Shown: positions 52,061 to 60,972 of the stretch, in pieces | Layout: the number at the start of each line of letters is the position of its first letter | Position numbering within the stretch: the stretch's first letter is position 1 | Assembly: GCA_949284415.1 (NCBI GenBank) | Contig: CASDVM010000012.1 | Coordinates: 62,001 to 126,000, forward strand | DNA length: 64,000 nucleotides | Reading direction: 5' to 3' | Source: an uncultured bacterium | GTDB lineage: Bacteria > Cyanobacteriota > Vampirovibrionia > Gastranaerophilales > Gastranaerophilaceae | Notes under the pieces: generated by a model | Told to the model about the DNA's origin: nothing | Databases searched by the model: none | The model's input: the letters and a program-made list of their open reading frames with translations, nothing else | Translations under genes and position numbers: made by a program

Positions 52061-53452
52061 TTATTTAAAAGTAACAATAACAGGCGGATCTTTCGGGAAA
52101 TATTGTTTTGCTTTTTGCGCCAGAATCTTTAGTTCATCATAATTCTTGTCCTGCTTATAAATTTTCGCGAGTATTGAATACATATTATAAGTTTTAGGAT
52201 AGCGCCTCAAAATTGAATTTGCAAAATTTTCAGCTTTTTCATAATCTCCGTTTTCATAATAAATTTGAGCAATTAACGGAGTCATCGCTGAATCATTACC
52301 GAGGTTATAAGCTGTCAATGCATAATTTAAAGACTCGTCATTTTTATTCAAATTTTTATAGCAGATTGCAATCTTATAATAAATTAAGGCTTTTGATTTT
52401 GTATCAGAAGTTTTATGAATTAATTTTTTATAATTTTCTATAGCTTCATCATAATTTTTTTGTGCGACATAAAGTTCTGCGATTCTGGCAACTTTGTGTC
52501 CGGATTCATTAGAAAGCTCAATATCATATTTTGCATCATCTAATTCTCCGGCTATTCTGCTCTCATAATCACCTAAAATAGCTTCAGCTTGTATCATCTT
52601 TGCTTTAGCTTCTTTTGAAAATTCTTTATTAGAAATATCCGGAACTATTGAATACAATAGTCTCAAAGTATTTATATCACCTTTACTTATATTAACTCTG
52701 TAATTTCGTAAAACAGGATACATTATATCAGCGGAATTTGTGCTATGACCGTTTATTCCTAAAGAATGTCCTATTTCATGTTTTGCAGTGATACTTAATT
52801 TTTTAGGTTTAATATATTTATTATTTGTATCATAAACCGCAAATGTTATTTCAGAATATGCTATTAAATCATTGTCAATATGAAATTTGTTTAACCCTGC
52901 TGTCATCCCGCCGTTCTTTATTTCTCTGTCAAAATTTCTATTAAATTTACATCTTATATCCGCATAATCTTCAGGCTCTACATAAATAAACGTGAAAAAA
53001 TTTCCGCTTGCTTTTTTCCAATCATCAAAAGCATTTTTCACTTCTTTATAAAAATAATCAGGAAGTGAAGGGTTATTTTCAATATAAACCCTGAGTGGAA
53101 AAGTATCAGGATTCCAACGGATAAGACGCCCCAACATAAGTGTTTTTTCGATGTAATTACCGGGATAATTTATATCTATATTTGATAAGTCAGGTTTTAT
53201 GTTAAAAATGAATTCTGTATTTTGCTGTTTATAAATTTCATTATTTGTTTGTAAAGCGATATTTTTCTTTTCACGCGGATTTGTCTTTATATCCGTATCC
53301 GAAATTTTTTGCTCAACAACAGATCTCGGCTGCGAATTTAATATGCCTGTACCATTTTTTGATGCACTCCATTGCTTGCCGCTGTAATTATAAACCGAAA
53401 AAATTATATGCAAAATTAAAACAATTAATACTAATCTTATTAAATATTTCAT
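52061..53452 (-). CDS. Membrane-anchored matrixin-like metalloprotease with TPR tail
   Basis: The 463-residue protein has an N-terminal anchor (YLIRLVLIVLILHIIFSVY). A metzincin domain shows zinc motif HEIGHSLGINGHS (225-237) and Met-turn DIMYPV (242-247). The third His is one residue further than in HExxHxxGxxH, a spacing that fits HExxHxxGxxGHS-type bacterial matrixins. TPR repeats fill the C-terminal 190 residues. It is likely to act at the outer face. Its ATG overlaps the ruvC stop (ATGA), with AAGGT upstream. Confidence 0.85.
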   Translation of the reverse strand: MKYLIRLVLIVLILHIIFSVYNYSGKQWSASKNGTGILNSQPRSVVEQKISDTDIKTNPREKKNIALQTNNEIYKQQNTEFIFNIKPDLSNIDINYPGNYIEKTLMLGRLIRWNPDTFPLRVYIENNPSLPDYFYKEVKNAFDDWKKASGNFFTFIYVEPEDYADIRCKFNRNFDREIKNGGMTAGLNKFHIDNDLIAYSEITFAVYDTNNKYIKPKKLSITAKHEIGHSLGINGHSTNSADIMYPVLRNYRVNISKGDINTLRLLYSIVPDISNKEFSKEAKAKMIQAEAILGDYESRIAGELDDAKYDIELSNESGHKVARIAELYVAQKNYDEAIENYKKLIHKTSDTKSKALIYYKIAICYKNLNKNDESLNYALTAYNLGNDSAMTPLIAQIYYENGDYEKAENFANSILRRYPKTYNMYSILAKIYKQDKNYDELKILAQKAKQYFPKDPPVIVTFK

Positions 53453-53919
53453 ATTTTTGACCTTGTATGACAAATTGCAATAGCAATAGAATCTACTGTA
53501 TCATCAAGTTTCGGAAGATTTTCAACCCCGAGTGCAATCTTTACCATCTGCTCGACTTCTTTTTTATCAGCACGGCCGTAACCTGTCAAAACCTGCTTAA
53601 CCTCCATCGGCGTATATTCAAAAACAGGTACTTTATGCTTTTCAAGAACTGTCAAAATTACCCCGCGCGCATGTGCAACAGGCATAACAGTCGTACGGTT
53701 TCTAAAGAAAAACAGTTTTTCTATCGCACTGCAGTCAGGCTTATATTTTTCGACAATCGTATTCATATCTTCAAAAATTTCCAGAAGCCTTGCGGATTCT
53801 CTGGAACCTTTTTCGGTTTGGATTGACCCCGAATGCAAAAGAACAGGTTTTTCACCGTCATAATCCACAATTGAATAACCTACAATACCAAGCCCCGGAT
53901 CTATACCTAAAATCTTCAT
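53449..53919 (-). CDS. ruvC: Holliday junction resolvase
   Basis: RuvC cuts Holliday junctions with RuvAB. The 156-residue protein has the acidic site residues: Asp7 in GIDPGLGIVGY, Glu in CSAIEKLFFFRN and two Asp in LDDTVDSIAIAICH. Box TGC-TATAAT (53934-53926) is six bases upstream of the ATG and no Shine-Dalgarno is present. ruvA and ruvB are not in the window. The protease gene is coupled downstream. Confidence 0.95.
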   Translation of the reverse strand: MKILGIDPGLGIVGYSIVDYDGEKPVLLHSGSIQTEKGSRESARLLEIFEDMNTIVEKYKPDCSAIEKLFFFRNRTTVMPVAHARGVILTVLEKHKVPVFEYTPMEVKQVLTGYGRADKKEVEQMVKIALGVENLPKLDDTVDSIAIAICHTRSKI

Positions 53920-53925
53920 ACAAGC

Positions 53926-53934
53926 ATTATAGCA
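53926..53934 (-). promoter_or_regulatory. Leaderless promoter of ruvC
   Basis: The extended -10 box TGC-TATAAT is followed by exactly six bases (GCTTGT) and then ATG 53919. Confidence 0.75.
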
Positions 53935-53939
53935 CAGTT

Positions 53940-54158
53940 TTATTGTGCAGTTCTATTATTAAGTTTTTCACGAATATTATGAATATCTTTATCAATATCA
54001 ACTATTATTATCCTGAGAGAATTCATAGCAGAACACATATCATCAGATGTTACACAGTCAAAATCAGCATTAGAAAAAAGAGTAAAAAGACATTTAAAAT
54101 CATATATTTTACAAATAAGATCTTCAAACTTTTCTTCAATAGTTTTTTCTTTAGACAT
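53940..54158 (-). CDS. Small helical protein, partner of divergent HTH (pair 2)
   Basis: The 72-residue protein is acidic and helical (EEKFEDLICKIYDFKCLF, DDMCSAMNSLRIIIVDIDKDIHNIREKL). It is divergent from the HTH gene at 54262, just like pair 1 at 26381/26733. AAAAGGA precedes the ATG. Sequence likeness to the pair 1 partner is faint (central acidic DDxxC/N and C-terminal DL-type helix), so the equivalence rests mainly on layout. Confidence 0.6.
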   Translation of the reverse strand: MSKEKTIEEKFEDLICKIYDFKCLFTLFSNADFDCVTSDDMCSAMNSLRIIIVDIDKDIHNIREKLNNRTAQ

Positions 54159-54176
54159 TATATCCTTTTAATAAAA

Positions 54177-54254
54177 TTATAGTATAATTATAATATTATA
54201 GTTATACTATAATATAAATAAGTTTTTTGTCAATGTCAAAATATACTATAAAAT
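54177..54254. promoter_or_regulatory. Divergent promoter with inverted repeats (pair 2)
   Basis: TTATAGTATAA (54177-54187) and TTATACTATAA (54202-54212) are perfect inverted copies. TTGTCA (54227-54232), 16 bases, TAAAAT (54249-54254) drives the HTH gene, seven bases before its ATG. ATACTA/TAGTAT recurs near the start. Confidence 0.7.
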
Positions 54255-54261
54255 ATTTAGT

Positions 54262-54471
54262 ATGTTAGATATAAGGGCAGAAATTAAATATTGCATTGCA
54301 CAAACCGGTTCAAACCTGACTAAAGTAATGACAGAATTAAATAAAAAACAGGCTATTAGAACAACATATAGCAATATTGCCAATAAAATTAACACACGCA
54401 CAATCACGTTTAATGAAGCTCAATATATTCTGGATCAGCTCGGATATAAATTCACAATCGAAAGAAAATAG
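54262..54471 (+). CDS. Small helix-turn-helix protein (pair 2)
   Basis: The 69-residue protein has the same frame as the pair 1 protein: RAEIKYCIAQTGSNLTKVMTELNKK...NIANKINTRTITFNEAQYILDQLGYKFTIERK. The closing D-x-LGY/MGY-x-x-x-x-ERK matches. No Shine-Dalgarno is present and the box is seven bases upstream, so it is likely leaderless. It is likely a self-regulated DNA-binding protein. Confidence 0.8.
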   Translation: MLDIRAEIKYCIAQTGSNLTKVMTELNKKQAIRTTYSNIANKINTRTITFNEAQYILDQLGYKFTIERK

Positions 54472-54501
54472 TTTTAATAATATTATATCTTTATTATTTT
54501 T

Positions 54502-55074
54502 TCAGCCCTTTAATTTTCTCGCAAGTGATAGACCTGCAGGAAGCGGTAATATTACATTTTCGTAATTAGGATTTGAATTTATCGCATCAATAAAAGGTTT
54601 ACATTTAGCTTCATGTGATAAAACATTATCACATGCTATTATTCCGCCTTTTTTTAAGTGTTTGTCTATAAATTCAAAATATTTTATATATTCGGATTTA
54701 TTTGCATCAACGAAAGCAAAATCAATCTCAAAATCATCGCTTAAGTATTCAAGATGCATTAAAGCAGAGCCTTTCAGGGTTGTTATAACATCGGAAACAC
54801 CGCAAATTTTAAAATTTTCTTTAGCAACGTCAAGGCGTTTATCATAAAATTCTATGGTTGTCAGATGTCCGCCGTTTTCTTTTACAGCCTTGCCGAGCCA
54901 GATGCCTGAATATCCGTTTGATGTTCCTATTTCAAGCACATTCTTTGCCCCCTCTGCTTTTATCAATGTATATAAAAATTCACCTGTAACACGCGCGATA
55001 TTCCAGAACTGTTTTTGAGTTTCTTCTAATGAATGAAGGACATCTTCGGTTGTATTATCAAAATATTTTATCAT
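54502..55074 (-). CDS. SAM-dependent O-methyltransferase
   Basis: The 190-residue protein belongs to the class I caffeoyl-CoA/catechol O-methyltransferase family. It shows AKNVLEIGTSNGYSGIWLG (SAM loop), LTTIEFYDKRL, DFAFVDANKSEYIKYFE and GGIIACDNVL. The substrate is unknown. It begins three bases after the stop of the propeller gene and lacks a clear ribosome site, so it is likely coupled. Confidence 0.88.
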   Translation of the reverse strand: MIKYFDNTTEDVLHSLEETQKQFWNIARVTGEFLYTLIKAEGAKNVLEIGTSNGYSGIWLGKAVKENGGHLTTIEFYDKRLDVAKENFKICGVSDVITTLKGSALMHLEYLSDDFEIDFAFVDANKSEYIKYFEFIDKHLKKGGIIACDNVLSHEAKCKPFIDAINSNPNYENVILPLPAGLSLARKLKG

Positions 55075-55077
55075 CTG

Positions 55078-56541
55078 TTATTTATTAATCTTTTTAACTT
55101 TTTCCGTAACAACAATTGCGTTTGCAGGGATATCAATAGGAATTGTCTTAATAACCTTATTTGTACCAAGATCAAATACGGTGTATAAAGAAGCCTTTGT
55201 ATCCGTTATAAGTGCAATATTTGTATTTTCAATCCTGTTAATTTTAGTCGAAAAACCGTTTGTATTGAGATAAATTGTATCGGTCAAAAGGTCTTTTTTT
55301 GCATCTATTACCTGAATTGAATTATCCCCGGCGCCGAGCACATATACTCTGTCATGAAAAACAAGCATATCAACAGGTTTTTCACAAATTTCGACTTCCG
55401 CCATCAAACCGATTGTTTCATAATCAATAATTGCAATTCTGTTTTTAGTTCTGCTTGTTACATAAATTTTGCCGTTTGTATAAACAATTTTTGAAACATT
55501 CGGGAATTTGCCTATCTCTTTTAACAGATAATTGTTATCCAGCTCAATAGCCCAGATATCTCTTGTTTTTTTATCATAGTAAAACAGCTTTGTACCGTCA
55601 TCAGACAAATAAAGTTTTTCGCACATGCCTGTAATTTTAATTTGTTTTGAAAGAGTCATTGTCTCAAGATTAACAATATAAATGCTTGAATCTATCGCAC
55701 TTGAAACGTATGCAATATTTTTCGTCTTATCTATAATAATTTCATCAGGCTGAGTTTTTGTATAAATTTGTTTGATAATCTGATCATCGGCAAGCGAAAT
55801 AACATCAACTGATGGTTTGTCATAAGCCGTTACCAGTAAAAATTGATCATTATAAGCCTTCATATCAATAGGAACATTTGTCTGAGCAAGCGAATACTCG
55901 GGCGTTTTAGCTCCCAGATTTAAGACCTGAATATTTTTTGAATAAGGGGATGAAACATAAAAATTCTTATTCTTTAATGCAGGAATTTGTGAAAGAGTTT
56001 TTAATGTAGAACCGGAAAGCTGTGTTAGTACAGGCTTTGAATTTTCAATACGAATTCCCGGATCGTTAACGGTTTTAATTTGCAGATTACCAACAATAGC
56101 CTTTAAATTTTCGGGAATCACAAGCCCGCGCGGCACCAGCATGTCCTGCGGCAAAAGTCCAGTTCTCAATTCCTGCGGCGGATTTGCCATTTTTAAAATT
56201 GTTTTATTCCCATTTGTATCTGTCAAAACTTTAAGTAAAACAAAATCGTTATTTAATATTACAACATTCGGTTTTGAAGCAAGAGTTTTTTCTGACGGAA
56301 AAGTCTGCTTAACCGACAATTTTTCGGGAGTTAAAATCTTTGCCGGAAAAAGCGGCAGATAAATGGTATTATCAGGCAGAATAATAACACCGTCAAATCT
56401 GAAAGTGGTATTCGGGAAATCATTGCTGATAAACTGCCGGACATTATCAGGAATTTTGGCAGAAAAAACAGGAACGGCAAATACAAGCATTATTGATGCT
56501 GTTAAAAGTAACTTAGCTGTCCTGTTTCTAAAATTTTTCAT
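55078..56541 (-). CDS. Exported beta-propeller (YncE/YVTN-like) protein
   Basis: The 487-residue protein has a signal peptide (KLLLTASIMLVFAVPVFSA). A C-terminal half of YVTN-like blades follows (NIAYVSSAIDSSIYIVNLETMTLSKQIKI, KIYVTSRTKNRIAIIDYETIG, RVYVLGAGDNSIQVIDAKKDLLTDTI). It is probably a periplasmic or surface scaffold or binding protein. It overlaps dnaJ by one base, so it is in the grpE-dnaJ unit, an unusual neighbour for a chaperone. Confidence 0.82.
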   Translation of the reverse strand: MKNFRNRTAKLLLTASIMLVFAVPVFSAKIPDNVRQFISNDFPNTTFRFDGVIILPDNTIYLPLFPAKILTPEKLSVKQTFPSEKTLASKPNVVILNNDFVLLKVLTDTNGNKTILKMANPPQELRTGLLPQDMLVPRGLVIPENLKAIVGNLQIKTVNDPGIRIENSKPVLTQLSGSTLKTLSQIPALKNKNFYVSSPYSKNIQVLNLGAKTPEYSLAQTNVPIDMKAYNDQFLLVTAYDKPSVDVISLADDQIIKQIYTKTQPDEIIIDKTKNIAYVSSAIDSSIYIVNLETMTLSKQIKITGMCEKLYLSDDGTKLFYYDKKTRDIWAIELDNNYLLKEIGKFPNVSKIVYTNGKIYVTSRTKNRIAIIDYETIGLMAEVEICEKPVDMLVFHDRVYVLGAGDNSIQVIDAKKDLLTDTIYLNTNGFSTKINRIENTNIALITDTKASLYTVFDLGTNKVIKTIPIDIPANAIVVTEKVKKINK

Positions 56542-57671
56542 TACTGAAACACTCCCTTTACCTTATCCATTATGGAAGACTGCTGCACAGGTTTTTTATT
56601 TGTCTGAATTTCATATAATCTTCTATACAGATTTCTTTCTTCATCGGAAAGTTTTACAGGAGTTTTGACTGCCACAATGACAATATGGTCGCCTCTTTGC
56701 GAAGGTCTTGCAATATATGGAACACCTGCACCCTTTATCTTGATAGAATTTCCGCTCTGCACTCCTGCCTGAACAGTAATTTTTTGTTCACCGTCAAGAG
56801 TTTTTACAACAACTTCATCTCCTAATGCAGCCTGAGCAGGAGTTATATCAATTCTTGAATAAACATCATTACCTTCACGTTTGAAATAGTCAGAAGATTT
56901 TACATGCAAAACCACATACAAATCTCCAGCAGGACCGCCGTTTATTCCTGCATCGCCTTCATGCGACACGCGAATTTTTGACATATTATCAACACCTGCA
57001 GGAATTTTTATATTAATTTTCTTTTCCTTTTGAACTTTACCCTGACCTCTGCAGGCCTTACACGGATTAGTAATTTTTTTGCCCGCACCATGGCAGTCAG
57101 GACAAGTTACAATTTGTGCAATAGAGCCAAGAGGTGTTCTCATAACCTGTTTAACCTGGCCTGTACCATGACAGGTCGGACAGGTTACGGGTTTGGTGCC
57201 TTTTTCAGCACCTGTACCGTTACAAGACGAACAAAGTTCAAGATGGTCAAATTTAATTTCTCTTTCACACCCGAAGACTGCCTGCTCAAAGTCAATTTCA
57301 ATATCAAGCCTTAAATCATCGCCTTCAATAGGAGCATTCGGATCAGGTCTTCCTCCGAATCCGAAACCGCCCATTCCGCCGAAGAATGAGTTGAATATAT
57401 CGTTCAAATCGCCGAAACCGCCCGCAAAAGGCCCGCCCGTATCAAATCCTGCATTTTTTAATCCGTCTTCACCGTACCGGTCATAAGTTGCACGCTTATT
57501 ATCATCCATTAAAGTTTCATAAGCTTTGCCGAGTTCCTTAAATTTTTCCTCCGCATCAGGAGCCTTATTTACATCGGGGTGTAAAGTTCTTGCCTTCTTT
57601 CTGAAAGCTGATTTTATCTCGTCCTTTGTCGCATCCTTTGATACGCCGAGTATTTCATAGTAATCTGCCAT
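56541..57671 (-). CDS. dnaJ: Chaperone DnaJ
   Basis: DnaJ delivers clients to DnaK. The 376-residue protein has a J domain with HPD (TLHPDVNK), a Gly/Phe-rich linker ([29 protein letters not shown]), four CxxCxGxG zinc repeats ([36 protein letters not shown]) and the C-terminal domains. It is a type I protein. It follows grpE by 72 bases; dnaK is not in the window. Confidence 0.97.
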   Translation of the reverse strand: MADYYEILGVSKDATKDEIKSAFRKKARTLHPDVNKAPDAEEKFKELGKAYETLMDDNKRATYDRYGEDGLKNAGFDTGGPFAGGFGDLNDIFNSFFGGMGGFGFGGRPDPNAPIEGDDLRLDIEIDFEQAVFGCEREIKFDHLELCSSCNGTGAEKGTKPVTCPTCHGTGQVKQVMRTPLGSIAQIVTCPDCHGAGKKITNPCKACRGQGKVQKEKKINIKIPAGVDNMSKIRVSHEGDAGINGGPAGDLYVVLHVKSSDYFKREGNDVYSRIDITPAQAALGDEVVVKTLDGEQKITVQAGVQSGNSIKIKGAGVPYIARPSQRGDHIVIVAVKTPVKLSDEERNLYRRLYEIQTNKKPVQQSSIMDKVKGVFQ

Positions 57672-57743
57672 TTATTTTTAATTCTTCCCTATTCTCTGTC
57701 TTTAATCTTATTTTATCATGTAAATCCTCAAGGATAAAAATTT

Positions 57744-58319
57744 TTAACCCTCGGCAGTTGCAACATTTACAAGAGCAGGTCTCAAAACTTTATCTCCCAT
57801 TTTGTAACCTTTTTGCAACTCATTAATTATTGTATTTTCAGAATGTTCTGATGTCGGGGTTTGCATAACCGCATCATGAAAATTAGGATCAAATTCTTTC
57901 CCTTCTGTTTCAATAACTTCAAGCCCCAATTTTGACAAAGCATCAAAAACCTGTTTGTGAACAAGGTCAAAACTTTCTTTTACTTTTGCGCAGTCTTCAA
58001 CATTTTCAAGAGCTTTTTTACCGCGCTCAAAATTGTCAAGAACCTCAATCATTTTTTTCAAGGCATTTTCCGTACCGAATTTCAAAAGATCTTCTCTTTC
58101 CTGAGCCTGTCTTTTGCGGTAATTGTCAAAGTCTGCCGCAAGGCGCAGATACTGTTGGTTTAATGTATCATATTTCTGTTGCAGTTCCTCAAGTTCAGAA
58201 TCAGATACAGCTTTTTTTTCATCCTTATTTTCGGAAGTCCGGGCAGTTTCTTCATTTATCTGTTCGTCCAGATTCTCGGAATTTTTGAACGGATTATTAT
58301 TATGATGTTTATGTGCCAT
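57744..58319 (-). CDS. grpE: Nucleotide exchange factor GrpE
   Basis: GrpE releases ADP from DnaK. The 191-residue protein has a charged N-terminus, a coiled coil (LEELQQKYDTLNQQYLRLAADFDNYRKRQAQEREDL) and the C-terminal beta domain. This domain ends in LNELQKGY-like IINELQKGYKMGDKVLRPALVNVA. GAGG precedes the ATG. It heads the grpE-dnaJ-propeller-methyltransferase unit. Confidence 0.96.
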   Translation of the reverse strand: MAHKHHNNNPFKNSENLDEQINEETARTSENKDEKKAVSDSELEELQQKYDTLNQQYLRLAADFDNYRKRQAQEREDLLKFGTENALKKMIEVLDNFERGKKALENVEDCAKVKESFDLVHKQVFDALSKLGLEVIETEGKEFDPNFHDAVMQTPTSEHSENTIINELQKGYKMGDKVLRPALVNVATAEG

Positions 58320-58405
58320 TTCTCTACCTCTTAATTAATTTTCATATAAATATATTATAGTTTATCAATATTAATAAACAACAAAAATTTATTATTTTTT
58401 AATAA

Positions 58406-59085
58406 TTAAGAGAAATATTTTCCATTTGTCAAATCCGAATAACCCTTTAACAAAGCCCCGAGATAAACAGAACCGTTATGCACATACTGAGGATTATGAA
58501 GAACCTCGGCAACAGCCTTAGTTGTTTCAGCAAGCTGTCTGGCATCTTTTCTTGCTAATTTGCCTCCTGAATTTTCAAAATAATCCTCATAAGATTCATA
58601 AATACCGGAACCTTTTAATACATCCAGCTCGCCTGCAATACCTGTAACATAATCAGATAATCTTTCATCATAAATTAACCCCTTTGATGCAGCGGAAGAA
58701 TCAGAATACATTGGATCACTGGTAAAATCTTTTTGTTTAAACTTTGAAACCCTGTCAACAAGGCCTCTCATAAAATCTAAAACAGGCTTTGTCTGTTCTG
58801 AATCAGGAATTGCATTCCCGTTCAGCCTCGGGATAAATGTCATATCAGCATGATCATAAGATACGGATGTCAATTCGATATTTACAAATTTATTATTAAA
58901 TTCGTTTTTTAACATAGGAAACTGCTTTATAAGTTTCTTAAATTCCGATAAATCCTTATTTTTTCGTCATCTGTCAACTCCATATTTAAAATATTTCTTG
59001 AAATCTGTATGCCATCAGTTCCTGACGAAATTTTTGCGTAACCGACATTTTTTATTCCGGTAAAATTTATTGGATTTATTCTCAT
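58406..59085 (-). pseudogene. Frameshifted INFTGI-type protein
   Basis: The frame starts MRINPINFTGIKNVGYAKIS at 59085 with AAGGAG upstream, and stops soon after residue 42. A one-base shift back at an A6 run (T6 at 58959-58964) restores KNKDLSEFKKLIKQFPMLKNEFN... to 58406. The joined product has 226 residues and matches the paralogue at 18393 on both sides of the shift. It may be a pseudogene, a programmed slip at the A-run or an assembly error. Confidence 0.75.
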
Positions 59086-59184
59086 TAAAATTTTTCTCCT
59101 TTTTATATGGTTGTAAAACCGAAAAAAATATTTTTAAACAAAAATTTCAAAAATCTTATGATTTTCTTTACATAATTTAACTTA

Positions 59185-59213
59185 TTTACATCAATCAAAT
59201 CTAATTGTATTAT
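59185..59213 (+). promoter_or_regulatory. murA promoter
   Basis: TTTACA (59185-59190), 17 bases, TATTAT (59208-59213). Confidence 0.6.
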
Positions 59214-59257
59214 TATAAAAAGAGAAGATAATTATTAAATAAATAAAGGTAAGAAAA

Positions 59258-60583
59258 TTGACTCAAAAATATTATATAAAGGGCGGTACCCCGTTAAGAG
59301 GTGAGGTTTCAATAGGCGGAGCAAAAAATTCTGTATTAAAATTAATGGCTGCCGCATTATTAACCAAAGGTGAAACTAAAATTTATAATGTTCCGGATCT
59401 GACAGACGTTGAAATTATGTTAAACGTAATAAGAGAGCTCGGAGCTAAAACAACTTATGACAAACAGGAAAAATCCGTAACTATTGATGCAACTGATTTG
59501 ACAAGCATAACTGCCAAGTATGAGCTGGTAAGCAAAATGAGAGCATCTTTTATTGTCCTCGGAGCTCTTGTATCACGCTGCAGAGAAGCAATAGTAGCAC
59601 TCCCCGGCGGATGTGCAATAGGAGAAAGACGTGTAGATTTTCATATCAGAGGCTTAGAAGCTCTCGGGGCTAAAATAAAAATAGAAAAAGGTTATGTTCA
59701 TGCTAAAGCTCCAAAACTTACAGGAACCGATATTTATCTTGATATTCCGTCTGTCGGTGCAACAGAAAATATTATGCTTGCATCTATTCTTGCGGAAGGT
59801 TCTACTAGAATTCAGAATGCCGCACAGGAACCTGAAATCGTGGATCTTGCAAACTTTTTAAATTCCATGGGCGCTGATGTTAACGGTGCAGGAACCTCTG
59901 AAATTGTAATTAACGGCGTAAAACAGGATAATTTACACCCGATAGAATATACAACAATTCCTGACAGAATTGAAGCAGGTACATTTATGTCTGCAATTAT
60001 TGCGACAAAAGGTAAAGCGATTATTAAAAACGTATTTCCCGCTCATTTGACTTTCTTTACGGATAAACTCCTTAAAATGGGTGCAAATATTAAGCTGATT
60101 GAACCAAATTCTTTAGAAGTTTCATGCAAAAACAGATTAAATTCAATCAATTTTGTAACACAGCCTTATCCCGGTTTTCCGACAGATTTGCAATCAATGG
60201 CCATGACGCTTTTGACAACAGCTAACGGTGTCGGAATTATTACCGAAAGTCTTTATGAAAACAGATTTATGCAGGTTCCCGAACTTAGAAGAATGGGAGC
60301 GGACATTCATCAGGACAGAAACCACGCAATCATAAAAGGCGTAAAAAAACTGACAGGCGCTACTCTTGCCGCAAGTGATCTGCGCGCAGGCGCATCACTT
60401 GTTGTTGCAGCATTAATGGCGGATGGAAATTCCACTATTGAAAACCTACATCATATAGATAGAGGATACGAAAATTTCGAAAGTAAGCTAAGATTATTAG
60501 GAGGCAAAATAGAAAGAAGAGATGAAGAAATAATTTCTTCTCCTGTTGAGCCGAAAATCAATATAACGGAGGGCTTATTGTAA
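59258..60583 (+). CDS. murA: UDP-N-acetylglucosamine 1-carboxyvinyltransferase
   Basis: MurA adds enolpyruvate to UDP-GlcNAc in the first step of peptidoglycan synthesis. The 441-residue protein has the two-domain EPSP-like fold with GGAKNSVLKLMAA (catalytic Lys/Asn) and the active-site Cys in LPGGCAIGERRVDFH, so it should be fosfomycin-sensitive in principle. It starts with TTG at 59258, eight bases after AAAGG. Its stop overlaps the next ATG. Confidence 0.95.
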   Translation: MTQKYYIKGGTPLRGEVSIGGAKNSVLKLMAAALLTKGETKIYNVPDLTDVEIMLNVIRELGAKTTYDKQEKSVTIDATDLTSITAKYELVSKMRASFIVLGALVSRCREAIVALPGGCAIGERRVDFHIRGLEALGAKIKIEKGYVHAKAPKLTGTDIYLDIPSVGATENIMLASILAEGSTRIQNAAQEPEIVDLANFLNSMGADVNGAGTSEIVINGVKQDNLHPIEYTTIPDRIEAGTFMSAIIATKGKAIIKNVFPAHLTFFTDKLLKMGANIKLIEPNSLEVSCKNRLNSINFVTQPYPGFPTDLQSMAMTLLTTANGVGIITESLYENRFMQVPELRRMGADIHQDRNHAIIKGVKKLTGATLAASDLRAGASLVVAALMADGNSTIENLHHIDRGYENFESKLRLLGGKIERRDEEIISSPVEPKINITEGLL

Positions 60584-60927
60584 TGGCACCTGCTTACAAA
60601 CGCTGGTATGATCATGATCCATTGTTACTTGAAGTTATTGAGCTTTTGAGAAATTATCAGACAGAATTAAGAGCTCAGGCTGAAATTTTTCTGCAAAAAA
60701 TTGAAGAAAAAGTTTCAAAAGAAACAATTGATAAATTTTACGCAATGGTCAAACCGGTTAATGCAAACAACCGCTGGTACGATAAAGATCCCGTTATTTC
60801 AAAAACAGTTGAAATTTTAAGATTTGTACCGCCGGAAGCCCAGAAAATATGCGCCCAGAATTTTATCAGGACACTGAAAGAAATGGGCATTGAATACGAA
60901 AGCCCGAATAAAACAGATGTAAAATAA
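60583..60927 (+). CDS. Small protein with duplicated RWYDxDP unit
   Basis: The 114-residue protein has two homologous halves: KRWYDHDPLLLEVIELLRNY...AQAEIFLQKIEE and NRWYDKDPVISKTVEILRFV...AQNFIRTLKEMG. Each is a W-Y-D-x-D-P turn followed by two helices. It overlaps the murA stop by one base (TAATG) and has GAGGG upstream, so the two are cotranslated. The link to cell-wall synthesis is inferred from position. No named family is recognised. Confidence 0.7.
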   Translation: MAPAYKRWYDHDPLLLEVIELLRNYQTELRAQAEIFLQKIEEKVSKETIDKFYAMVKPVNANNRWYDKDPVISKTVEILRFVPPEAQKICAQNFIRTLKEMGIEYESPNKTDVK

Positions 60928-60951
60928 AAAGCTCCATTTATGGAGCTTTTT
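60926..60951 (+). terminator. Rho-independent terminator
   Basis: AAAAAGCTCCA and TGGAGCTTTTT pair around TTTA. It ends the murA operon, overlapping its last codon, and lies seven bases before the mfd promoter. Confidence 0.9.
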
Positions 60952-60957
60952 ATTTTA

Positions 60958-60966
60958 TGATAAAAT
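60958..60966 (+). promoter_or_regulatory. Leaderless promoter of mfd
   Basis: TG-A-TAAAAT (60958-60966), then six bases (TATATT), then ATG 60973. Confidence 0.7.
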
Positions 60967-60972
60967 TATATT

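Noticed and set aside
53790-54182. Plus-strand frame of 130 codons opposite ruvC and its upstream gene
   Set aside because: It covers ruvC in antisense and the divergent operator region, and its composition is not protein-like.
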